From Micavibrio aeruginosavorus (lineage in GTDB: Bacteria > Pseudomonadota > Alphaproteobacteria > Micavibrionales > Micavibrionaceae): a stretch of 13,800 bases of DNA. Positions 5,754 to 12,639 of this stretch are shown piece by piece (position 1 is the stretch's first letter; each line of letters begins with the position of its first letter). The stretch is from NCBI GenBank assembly GCA_003241285.1, contig QFOT01000050.1, forward strand, positions 1 to 13,800. The letters run 5' to 3'. The notes below the pieces were generated by a model. It saw only the letters and a program-made list of their open reading frames with translations. It was not told where the DNA came from and did no database searches. A program made the translations under genes and the position numbers.

Positions 5754-6533
5754 CTACTCTTCCCATTTCCATTCAGGAATTGCGGCCACGCGGAGCGGGC
5801 CTAAATACACGCCGCCATCTTGAATGCGCAAAGCGGTATTGATGGCGCTCACACCTGTAGTCTCGTCTTTTTGAGACATCAGATTCAAAAGGCTCTGCGC
5901 CATGATCGCCTGTTTTTCGCCTATCGTGCCGTTCTGAACGAACTCATGAAGTAAATCGTCAAGGCCGGAAACTTTGACTTTGATCTCGCCTTCGGGCTGC
6001 AAAGTCTGGCTTAGCGTCACATAGCCTTCGCCTTCCATTTTGACGGAGCTGCGATAAATCCTCAGGCTTTCAATAGGAATATTGCCGCCTTTGCTGCGCC
6101 ATGCGGATAAAGTCTGGCGATCGTAACGGCTGGGAAAATCAGCAGGCAGCCGGACGCGCAGCAGAAAGTCATCAAGATGGATCGTGGTTTTAAAAATCGG
6201 CCCGGAAAAATCCATCCCTTGCGGCGCGGCAATCGTGATGGACTGCGTCGGGAAAGAAAACCCCTGATAGGAAAATTCGGGCGATGAATAAGAAAAGCCG
6301 TTACGGTCGGTGATACTTCCTGAAAACGTGGCTTTCGGCGGAGCCGGAAAACCGGTAATGCCCGGTTGTTCGCCATCGATTGTAATCTGATATTCTTCCT
6401 GGTGGTTCCAGACAGTATCCAGTGTTTTTGTCATCTGGCCTGCGACATAAATCCAGAATATGCCATAGGCAATGAAAGCCAGAATGATCAGTGCCGAGAT
6501 AACCGAAATTAAGCTGCCGATGATTTTTTTCAT
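5754..6533 (-). CDS. DUF2125-type envelope protein
   Basis: The 259-residue product has a strongly hydrophobic segment at about 5-30 after 'MKK', so it is a single-pass membrane protein or an uncleaved-signal periplasmic protein. The rest is predicted to be beta-rich and outside the cytoplasm. Features typical of the alphaproteobacterial DUF2125 family, as I remember it, are the 'WIYVAGQM' end of the helix, 'ITGFPAPPKATFSG' (59-72), an internal long duplicated beta pattern, and the end 'GGVYLGPLRVAAIPEWKW' (240-257). No catalytic motif is seen and the function is unknown. The ATG at 6531-6533 overlaps the plsC stop by 4 bp, so it is translated with plsC as the last gene of the ftsEX operon. 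Family assignment is fairly secure; a lipid or envelope role is only inferred from neighbours. Confidence 0.8.
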   Translation of the reverse strand: MKKIIGSLISVISALIILAFIAYGIFWIYVAGQMTKTLDTVWNHQEEYQITIDGEQPGITGFPAPPKATFSGSITDRNGFSYSSPEFSYQGFSFPTQSITIAAPQGMDFSGPIFKTTIHLDDFLLRVRLPADFPSRYDRQTLSAWRSKGGNIPIESLRIYRSSVKMEGEGYVTLSQTLQPEGEIKVKVSGLDDLLHEFVQNGTIGEKQAIMAQSLLNLMSQKDETTGVSAINTALRIQDGGVYLGPLRVAAIPEWKWEE

Positions 6534-7267
6534 GTGGATTTGCTTAATGTTTCCTGAACCAGGCGGTTTGAATTTGTTTCGATTATTTCGGCCATTTGCT
6601 GATGGGTGGTTTTGAGATCCTGTCCTGGCATGATGGGCGGGAAGAATTCAAAGATGACTTTGCCGGGTTTCACAAAAAATGATCTGCGCGGCCAGAAAAG
6701 ACCGCTATTGGTTGCCATCGGCAGGATCGGCAACTGCGTTGCTTCCTGCATGCGCACAATGCCAAATTTGTAAGGCTTGTTGGCGGGCGTATCGGATATA
6801 TCGACCCGCGTTCCTTGCGGGAAGATCACGACCGGGCGTCCTTCCGCTTTCAGGCGGTTGGCGCCGGCCACGATGGACTTCATAGAGCTTTCCCCCGTCG
6901 AGCGGTTGATGGCGATCATCCCGGCTTTCAGCGCCAGCCAGCCCCAGATAGGGATCAAGGCGAGCTCGCGTTTGAGGATGATGGCGGGGTCTTTGAATAG
7001 CAGGTGAATCTTGAACGTTTCGTAGGTGGAATAATGCTTGGCGGCGACCAAAAAAGACTGGCCTTGCGGGATATGTTCGGCGCCGCGCACTTCGTAATCG
7101 AGGCCGAGTACCCATTTTTCGACATAGTAATTGCTGTCGAAATAGGCTTGCAGAAAAAGCATGTAATATTTGCGCGGCAGAAGCAGAGGCGGCACCAGAA
7201 GCAGGCACCAGATAAACATGTAGCCATAGAAGCAAATGTGAAAAAGGGTTTGGCGGATAAGAAGCAT
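6530..7267 (-). CDS. plsC: 1-acyl-sn-glycerol-3-phosphate acyltransferase (PlsC family)
   Basis: It acylates lysophosphatidic acid to phosphatidic acid, the second acylation step of phospholipid synthesis, at the inner membrane. The 245-residue protein begins with hydrophobic residues 8-30. Motif I is 'AAKHYSTYETF' (75-85): catalytic His78 with Glu83, that is H-x4-E in place of the usual H-x4-D. Motif II is 'GMIAINRST' (116-124), motif III 'FPQGTR' (149-154, Gln where FPEGTR has Glu), and motif IV 'ILPMATNSG' (181-189). The E/Q variants are, from memory, common in alphaproteobacterial homologues. The start follows the ydcF stop by 8 nt, without a clear Shine-Dalgarno, suggesting translational coupling. 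It overlaps the DUF2125 gene by 4 bp. Confidence 0.9.
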   Translation of the reverse strand: MLLIRQTLFHICFYGYMFIWCLLLVPPLLLPRKYYMLFLQAYFDSNYYVEKWVLGLDYEVRGAEHIPQGQSFLVAAKHYSTYETFKIHLLFKDPAIILKRELALIPIWGWLALKAGMIAINRSTGESSMKSIVAGANRLKAEGRPVVIFPQGTRVDISDTPANKPYKFGIVRMQEATQLPILPMATNSGLFWPRRSFFVKPGKVIFEFFPPIMPGQDLKTTHQQMAEIIETNSNRLVQETLSKST

Positions 7268-7275
7268 TTTAATTT

Positions 7276-7896
7276 CTATTTCATAGCGGAGGGGAGTTGA
7301 TTGACTTCGGTAGGATAGAACAGTACGCGCACGATGCTGATGAGGAATTTATGGTATTCAAGAAAACATATCTTCCAGAATTTCTCACCATCGGGCATAA
7401 AATTTTCGGGGATGACAGCGTGACGGATGATCTCTGTATCCGGCAAGGCATGGTGGAATTCAAGTGCCGAGCGCGGCATATGATAGGTCGCTGTAATTAA
7501 GCGGACCGTTTTTATTTTATTTTCTCTGACCCACTCACGGGATTCAATGGCATTACCGAGAGTGGTTTCTGCCTGATAGCCGAGCGTGATACAACAATCG
7601 GGCAAGGGCTTTTTATACCCCCATCGGCCGGTTAATTCTTTTAACTTAACGTCCTTATTGACCCCGCTGATGAGAAGATATTTCGCTTTGCCGTCAGAGA
7701 GAAGGTCGAGCGCACGCATCACGCGGTTGGTGCCCCCGGTGAGGACGATAATCGCATCGGTTCCCTTTACTGTTTTGGGTTCGTTCATAGAGCTGATAAT
7801 GCCGGTGAACATGATAAAACCGCCGATCCATATGATGAACACGAGGGCGATAATACCTGCCAGAAAACCTGTAAACCATTTGAAAAGTTTAAACAT
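7276..7896 (-). CDS. YdcF-family (DUF218) membrane protein
   Basis: The 206-residue product has one N-terminal membrane segment (about 10-33) and then a DUF218 Rossmann-like domain. Visible signatures are 'DAIIVLTGGTNRVMRALDLL' (47-66), 'AKYLLISG' (71-78), 'TLGNAIESREW' (112-122) and 'VRLITATYHMPRSALEFHHAL' within 131-151. DUF218 proteins such as SanA, ElyC and YdcF act in envelope integrity, but their chemistry is not settled. The hydrophobic stretch 172-195 near the C-terminus may associate with the membrane. The ATG lies 2 nt after the ftsX stop. Its position between ftsX and plsC is consistent with an envelope task. Confidence 0.88.
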   Translation of the reverse strand: MFKLFKWFTGFLAGIIALVFIIWIGGFIMFTGIISSMNEPKTVKGTDAIIVLTGGTNRVMRALDLLSDGKAKYLLISGVNKDVKLKELTGRWGYKKPLPDCCITLGYQAETTLGNAIESREWVRENKIKTVRLITATYHMPRSALEFHHALPDTEIIRHAVIPENFMPDGEKFWKICFLEYHKFLISIVRVLFYPTEVNQLPSAMK

Positions 7897-7898
7897 GG

Positions 7899-8807
7899 TC
7901 AGGGCATTTCCTTGAGGACTTTCATCACCGTACGATGCGCGGCACTCGTGCTGATAACCAGCAGCAGCAGGCAGATGAAAGGAAGAACGTAATAATGAGT
8001 GCTGATGAGGTCAAAGCGCGGCAATGTTTCGGGTAAATTCAGGGCCAGCACATGCGCGGCAATCAATGTCAGGGCGGAAAGCAACAGGCCTAGCAAAATG
8101 CCTTTGCCGGATAAGAACAGTATATATTTCTGAAACTGGCGCGTAATGTATTTATCGGAAGCGCCCATGATGTGCAAAAGCTCAAGTTCCATATGGTGAA
8201 TAGCCATGCGCGAACGCACTGCGCCGCTGACGGTGAGGGCGGTTACGATAGCGATTATGACGATCAGTGCCGTGCCCGCAATTTGCAAACCTTTGGATAG
8301 TTTCAGAATATCGTCGAGCCAGTTGTCATGGGCGTCTATTTTTGCGTTTTGGAAGGTTTCGCTCACCGCGGAATTGATTTCCTGCAAAACCTCGGGCGTC
8401 CGCTTGGATAACTTGATGGTAATCAAAGAAGGGACGGGAAGATCGGTCAATGCGCTGGAGCCTTTGCCAAGCCATGGCTCAACCAGCTCCTGTAATTCCT
8501 CTTCTTCCACAACGCGGGCGTCTTTGATGTCCTTGAGCGTCACAAGCCTGTCGACGACATCACCGAGCTTTTTCTCGTTGCTGCTGGAATGAGGGATTTC
8601 GATGGTGACCGTATCGGCAAGCCCCGAGCTCCATGCGCTGGCCATATTGTTAAGCGATATGCTGATACAACCCGCAAGAATGCAGAGGAAAGTCATTAAT
8701 GCCATGAGCAGCGCAAGGAATTCCGTGCCGACCCTCGCGTGAAGCGGAATATCAAAACGCATATTCTTGCCGGGCATGTTGAAAACTGGGTTCTGGTTTT
8801 TCTTCAT
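7899..8807 (-). CDS. ftsX: Cell division protein FtsX (ABC transporter permease-like)
   Basis: FtsX is the membrane half of FtsEX, which relays ATP hydrolysis to periplasmic peptidoglycan-hydrolase activators at the septum. The 302-residue sequence has four membrane segments at about 29-52, 174-196, 231-256 and 271-291. A periplasmic loop of about 120 residues lies between the first two ('VTIEIPHSSSNEKKLGDVV...'), as expected. The conserved cytoplasmic 'MELELLHIMGASDKYITRQFQ' (206-226) is the coupling region for FtsE. A cytoplasmic N-terminal tail of about 28 residues precedes TM1. The ATG overlaps the ftsE stop by 4 bp. Family is clear from topology, motif and neighbour. Confidence 0.94.
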   Translation of the reverse strand: MKKNQNPVFNMPGKNMRFDIPLHARVGTEFLALLMALMTFLCILAGCISISLNNMASAWSSGLADTVTIEIPHSSSNEKKLGDVVDRLVTLKDIKDARVVEEEELQELVEPWLGKGSSALTDLPVPSLITIKLSKRTPEVLQEINSAVSETFQNAKIDAHDNWLDDILKLSKGLQIAGTALIVIIAIVTALTVSGAVRSRMAIHHMELELLHIMGASDKYITRQFQKYILFLSGKGILLGLLLSALTLIAAHVLALNLPETLPRFDLISTHYYVLPFICLLLLVISTSAAHRTVMKVLKEMP

Positions 8808-9493
8808 GAAGACGCCGCCATTTTGTTTTCTGCCGGATCGAATACGGTTACATGGCCCTTATCGAGAATAAGGCGGGGATGGTTGAAGCTCTCCAGAATG
8901 GCATGGGAGTGGGTGGCTATCATAACCGTCGTGCCCATTTTATTAAGCTGTTCGAACAGGCTCATAAGTTTATATCCGATCTCGTCATCGAGGTTCCCTG
9001 TCGGCTCGTCCGCAAGAAGGAGTTTCGGCTGGACGATAACCGCGCGGGCTATGGCGATGCGTTGCTGCTGCCCGCCGGACAAAGTTTTGGGAAGGCGGTG
9101 CATGCAGTCGCCAAGGCCGACCCATTCGAGAAGCTCGGTAACATGGGTTTTGATTTCCTGCTCGCTTTTGCCGCTGATCCGCATTGGCAAAGCGACATTG
9201 TCGAAAGCAGAGAGATGGTTGAGCAGGCGGAAATCCTGAAATATGACACCGATTTTCTGACGCAGGGGCATAAGCTCTTCGCGGCTTAAAGAGCCTGTAT
9301 TCTCGCCAAACATGGAAATCAGCCCGCGCGTCGATTTGCGCCCCAGATACAGGAGGCTCATCAGCGAGGTTTTGCCGGCGCCGCTTGGGCCGCAAAGAAA
9401 ATGAAAAGAGCCGGGCTTAAGCGTAAAATTAATATCGCTCAAAACCTCCGGGCCAATCCCATAACGCAGGCCAACATGTTCAAACTTGATCAT
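8804..9493 (-). CDS. ftsE: Cell division ATP-binding protein FtsE
   Basis: FtsE is the cytoplasmic ATPase of the FtsEX divisome complex. The 229-residue protein contains all ABC motifs: Walker A 'GPSGAGKT' (35-42, Lys41), Q-loop 'FQDFRLL' (85-91, Gln86), signature 'LSGGQQQR' (138-145), Walker B 'LLLADEPTGNLD' (158-169, Glu163 as catalytic base) and H-loop His195. 'GPEVLSDINFTLKPGSFHFLCG' is FtsE-like, and 'FQDFRLL' separates FtsE from LolD-type ATPases. The opening 'MIKFEHVGLRYG' supports the ATG at 9491-9493, although only a weak AGG lies close before it. It is the first gene of the leftward operon ending with DUF2125. A -10-like TACAAT (9504-9499, minus strand) lies very near the start, but no convincing -35 goes with it. 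Confidence 0.96.
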   Translation of the reverse strand: MIKFEHVGLRYGIGPEVLSDINFTLKPGSFHFLCGPSGAGKTSLMSLLYLGRKSTRGLISMFGENTGSLSREELMPLRQKIGVIFQDFRLLNHLSAFDNVALPMRISGKSEQEIKTHVTELLEWVGLGDCMHRLPKTLSGGQQQRIAIARAVIVQPKLLLADEPTGNLDDEIGYKLMSLFEQLNKMGTTVMIATHSHAILESFNHPRLILDKGHVTVFDPAENKMAASS

Positions 9494-9499
9494 AACCTA

Positions 9500-9528
9500 T
9501 TGTATTAACAGATTCTGGCTTATATAAA
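9500..9528 (+). promoter_or_regulatory. Putative sigma-70 promoter of the zinc-ribbon gene
   Basis: In the 68-nt divergent gap there is a -35-like TTGTAT (9500-9505), a 17-nt spacer, and a -10 box TATAAA (9523-9528), with 3 and 5 of 6 consensus matches. The start site would be near 9535, about 27 nt before the ATG at 9562. The -35 overlaps a minus-strand -10-like TACAAT (9504-9499) that could serve ftsE, so the two directions may compete for polymerase. Consensus prediction only. Confidence 0.45.
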
Positions 9529-9561
9529 AGAATTTAACGACCAAATCCGGCCTGTCTGAAC

Positions 9562-10287
9562 ATGATTCTAAACTGCCCATCCTGCTCGGCTAAATTCATG
9601 GTATCCAGCGAAGCTCTGGGTGACCATGGTCGTGACGTCCGTTGCAGCAAATGCGGCCATATATGGTTCCAGCCACCCGATCGTGACAGCCTGGACGATC
9701 TTTCCATAGGGCTTGATGATCATGATTACTCAAAAGATGCATCATCGGACAATGACATAAGTTTTAATCCTTACGTTGAGCGGCCTGAAGCCGAGCCAAC
9801 CCCTGAAATATTAAAATCTAAAACCGAAACGCCGCAGAAAAAAAAGACCGTTATGGTCGCTTCTTTGCGCCAAAAGAAAATCGCGGGCGTTATGGTCGCG
9901 CTGGCTATCGCTTCGGTTGTATTCTACGGAATTGTGGCGGCGTATAAGCCGATTGGAAAAGCGATTCCTTTCATGGGTGCGGCGTATGAAAAAATAGGCT
10001 GGCCTTTGCCTAAGATTAAATCGCAGATCGCTTTCGAACGTTTAAAGTTGAGTCGCGAAGGCAACAAAATCAAGGGAACGGGCTTGATCGTCAATCTGAC
10101 AAGTGAAGATCAATCTTTAAATCACATTACGGTCGACTTGATGGATCTAAGCGATAAAGTCGTCAAATCATTCGATATCAAAATGACATCGGCGACTTTA
10201 AAGGCAGAGAGTTCCGAAGCCGTCGAATTCTTCGTCGACGAGCCGCCCAAAGACGCCGTATCGGTTCGCATTAAGCTTTTTCAGTAA
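9562..10287 (+). CDS. Zinc-ribbon (MJ0042-type) single-pass membrane protein
   Basis: The 241-residue protein has an N-terminal zinc ribbon with Cys5, Cys8, Cys28 and Cys31 ('NCPSCSAKFMV' and 'RCSKCGHIWFQPP'), the MJ0042 finger-like pattern. An acidic, probably disordered stretch (about 38-92) and a basic patch ('PQKKK', 'RQKK') precede a single membrane helix at 107-128. The C-terminal part (155-241) resembles the DUF3426-type beta domain: 'GTGLIVNLTSEDQSLNHITV' followed by 'VEFFVDEPPKD'. Topology is probably cytoplasmic zinc ribbon and periplasmic beta domain. The family is common but its function is unknown. It is divergent from ftsE, and its stop lies 1 bp from the stop of the convergent DUF4175-type gene. 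No strong Shine-Dalgarno precedes the ATG, but the typical 'MILNCPSC' opening supports it. Confidence 0.85.
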   Translation: MILNCPSCSAKFMVSSEALGDHGRDVRCSKCGHIWFQPPDRDSLDDLSIGLDDHDYSKDASSDNDISFNPYVERPEAEPTPEILKSKTETPQKKKTVMVASLRQKKIAGVMVALAIASVVFYGIVAAYKPIGKAIPFMGAAYEKIGWPLPKIKSQIAFERLKLSREGNKIKGTGLIVNLTSEDQSLNHITVDLMDLSDKVVKSFDIKMTSATLKAESSEAVEFFVDEPPKDAVSVRIKLFQ

Positions 10288-10288
10288 A

Positions 10289-12622
10289 TTACCATTGTTT
10301 TAAAAGACGCTGATAATAATTGCGTTCTTCAATCGGGCGGGTCATATCGCCTTCGCGCTCGCGCAAGGTTTTTATGATCTCGTCGGATTTTTTCCGCGTG
10401 GCCCCTTCCGGCACTTCCGTATCGCCGCTAGTGATCGACCCTTCCGAGCGACCTAGCGGGTCCTGATTGCCAGGTTGAGCGCCGCCGATGGAAATCATGG
10501 TCATGCCCTTCATTTTTTCCTGAAGCTGCTGCTGCATTTGTTTCTGTGATTGCTGCAGCAGGTCGAGCGCTTTTTGTTGGTGGGAAAGAGATTTATTTTT
10601 CTCGCTATTTTGTAAAGCGGCGGCGGATAAAGACATTTCATTTCCGGCATCGGCGAGAGGTTTTATTTTACCGCCGGTTTTCTCAGAGATAGAAGAGGTG
10701 CGCTCTTGTAATCCTTTTTGATCTGCAGATAAGGCGTTTATTTTCTCTTCGCTGCTTTCCCGTGTCGTGTCGATCAGTTTTTTCTGCTCGGCAATGACAT
10801 TCTGCAAATCCTGAAGATTTTCCATCATCTGCTGCATATCTTTAGGAATGCCTTGCGCAGCGGAGGATCCAAGCATTTCGGCAAGCTGTTGCAACTGGTT
10901 TAGCTTATCCATTGCGCCTTGCTTATCGTTACCCATCATCTGGCGCTGTAGATCCTGCATGAATTTTTCGAGATCGCCTAAATTCATGTTCTGATTACTG
11001 GCAGGTTGTTGCGGATTTGGCCCGTCTTGTGTCATTTTCTGGGCCAGTGTCTGCAAATGGTGAACCAGAGCCTGCTGCATTTTCTGCATCAGTTCTGCAA
11101 TCTCCGTTTTATCTGCATTGCGTTGCAATGCTTCCTGAAGATTATCTAGTGCCTCTTTAAGCGAGGTTTGCGTTTCCGCGATATTCCCGTCTTCCATACG
11201 CAAGGCGAGTTGCCACATCATAGCGGCAACCGATTCAAGGCTGTCCTTGCTCTGGCTGTAGGCGAGGCGGCTGTCGATACTGCGCAGGCCGAGCGTCATC
11301 ATATTGTCCCATCCATAAATATCGGGACGGTACAGGATTTCCTCAACGCTTGAAGCAATATCACGTGCATTGCCGCGCAGGTTAAGGAGGTTATCGCGGA
11401 GAAAGCTCAGGCGCGTTGACACGGGATTTCTAAAATCCCGTGTCGGCAGTTCGAAATCAAGAGGTGCGGTTTCCGATATATTTCCGGCGTAATCTTCTGC
11501 CTCGATCATCAATGATACTTTACGGCCTGCCCATGGGTGGCCTGTCGTGTCGAAAACCGTATTGATCTCCGCTGCGGAATGGCGGATTGAAATATTCATT
11601 TTTTTCTCGATGGCGATCGCGCTGCCGAAATAAGGCGGCGCTTGCATCGGGGCTAAAATGCCGCGCAGGGTCAATTTTTTAATGCCGAAATCATCGGCGA
11701 TTTTAAGCGGTATTTTCATCTCGCCCGTCGGCAGTATCTTGATATCGCCGTTCCAGCCGATCATCGGGGCGGTATCTTCCGTCCATTTAATATCCTGGCG
11801 GAAACGCGGAATGCCCAGTGTGGTGATGGATATTTTATCGGCTGGTACCATGTCGTGTTCAATAATCCAGCTATCGCTATCTTTCTTTTGACTGAAATAA
11901 ATATTTTCTTTTCCCATTTTTAGAATTGGGCGAGTGAATGATGCATTAACTTCTGCGGAAATCTTGCTACCCGCCAGAACAGTCAGTGCTTGTCCTGATG
12001 ACTGGTTTAAAATAGTCGGAGCCATACCGGCATAAGATGGCGGCGTGATGCGCAGTTGAGCGAAAGGCCGGTCTATTTCCTTCTCACCTGTTTGCTCCGG
12101 CAGTAACAGGCCGTCCTTGATGTTTTGCAGGGAAGCCGACGGAGCTATAAAAAAAGCGCATGCTAAAATCAGGATAAAGCCGATCCGTAGCGCGTAAGGG
12201 TCGCGTCTTGATAATTCCAGATCCGGCTTTGAGTGACGAAGATTTTTAAGCAGATCTTTCTGACGGTTTTTTTCTAAATGCCAGAATTCGCCATTGCCAT
12301 TGGTAGACGGAATATCGTCTAGCCCCGATAAAGGGCGATGTTTAAGCCGGGAGGAAAGTTCAACCCGGTGGATAATCTGTTTGCGCTTTGGCAGGGAGAA
12401 TTTGCGAACTCCCCAAAGGCTGAGAGCCAGCGCGCCAAGCCAGAAAATAGTGGTCGCAAAGTATGAGGCATATCCGGCAAGGAAAAGACAAATAAAAGCG
12501 GCGATCCATGCGAAGAGAAAAGCGGAAGCCCCGATAAGATTTTCAAGGAAAAGCGAAATCGCGGCTGTCGCAATTTTTGCGTACAGGGATAGTTTTTGAA
12601 AAACTGCCGCGACTTTTTCCAT
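10289..12622 (-). CDS. DUF4175 / TIGR02302-type large membrane protein with Gln/Met-rich coiled coil
   Basis: The 777-residue protein has hydrophobic helices at about 20-50, 53-72 and 143-163. Between them is a cytoplasmic piece with 'SSRLKHRPLSGLDD' and 'RRDPYALR', which I recognise from the alphaproteobacterial TIGR02302 family. A large region outside the membrane (about 165-400) appears beta-rich ('LRITPPSYAGMAPT', 'KIADDFGIKKLTLRG'). After 'LPTRDFRNPVSTRL' (about 391-404) comes a long alpha-helical, coiled-coil stretch very rich in Gln, Met and Leu (about 430-715). The C-terminus ends 'RPIEERNYYQRLLKQW'. Function is unknown; location next to lysA is, as I recall, conserved in alphaproteobacteria. 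The ATG lies 17 nt after the lysA stop, in the same direction, without a clear Shine-Dalgarno. A perfect hairpin lies at the beta/coil junction. Confidence 0.85.
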   Translation of the reverse strand: MEKVAAVFQKLSLYAKIATAAISLFLENLIGASAFLFAWIAAFICLFLAGYASYFATTIFWLGALALSLWGVRKFSLPKRKQIIHRVELSSRLKHRPLSGLDDIPSTNGNGEFWHLEKNRQKDLLKNLRHSKPDLELSRRDPYALRIGFILILACAFFIAPSASLQNIKDGLLLPEQTGEKEIDRPFAQLRITPPSYAGMAPTILNQSSGQALTVLAGSKISAEVNASFTRPILKMGKENIYFSQKKDSDSWIIEHDMVPADKISITTLGIPRFRQDIKWTEDTAPMIGWNGDIKILPTGEMKIPLKIADDFGIKKLTLRGILAPMQAPPYFGSAIAIEKKMNISIRHSAAEINTVFDTTGHPWAGRKVSLMIEAEDYAGNISETAPLDFELPTRDFRNPVSTRLSFLRDNLLNLRGNARDIASSVEEILYRPDIYGWDNMMTLGLRSIDSRLAYSQSKDSLESVAAMMWQLALRMEDGNIAETQTSLKEALDNLQEALQRNADKTEIAELMQKMQQALVHHLQTLAQKMTQDGPNPQQPASNQNMNLGDLEKFMQDLQRQMMGNDKQGAMDKLNQLQQLAEMLGSSAAQGIPKDMQQMMENLQDLQNVIAEQKKLIDTTRESSEEKINALSADQKGLQERTSSISEKTGGKIKPLADAGNEMSLSAAALQNSEKNKSLSHQQKALDLLQQSQKQMQQQLQEKMKGMTMISIGGAQPGNQDPLGRSEGSITSGDTEVPEGATRKKSDEIIKTLREREGDMTRPIEERNYYQRLLKQW
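11418..11444. repeat. Perfect 12-bp inverted repeat with 3-nt loop inside the DUF4175-type gene
   Basis: GACACGGGATTT (11418-11429), loop CTA, and AAATCCCGTGTC (11433-11444) are exact complements. On the coding strand it encodes about 'TRDFRNPVS' (residues 393-401), a segment that looks conserved in the family. There is no T-run after the stem in either direction, so it is not a standard terminator. As mRNA it would be a very stable hairpin within the reading frame, and as DNA a possible binding site for a dimeric protein. Confidence 0.9.
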
Positions 12623-12639
12623 GGCGGCAGATTAGCAGT

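Noticed and set aside
6705..7300. Several frames of 76-176 codons on both strands
   Set aside because: They overlap plsC, which has all four acyltransferase motifs; Arg/Pro-rich shadow translations.
8739..9395. Frames of 136-166 codons over ftsE
   Set aside because: Shadows of the full ABC ATPase frame; none has a plausible ribosome binding site or domain.
9622..9631. 10-bp palindrome GACCATGGTC
   Set aside because: Short, lies inside the zinc-ribbon coding region, does not extend; expected by chance in a window this long.
10551..10560. Palindrome TGCTGCAGCA
   Set aside because: A by-product of repeated CAG glutamine codons in the DUF4175-type gene.
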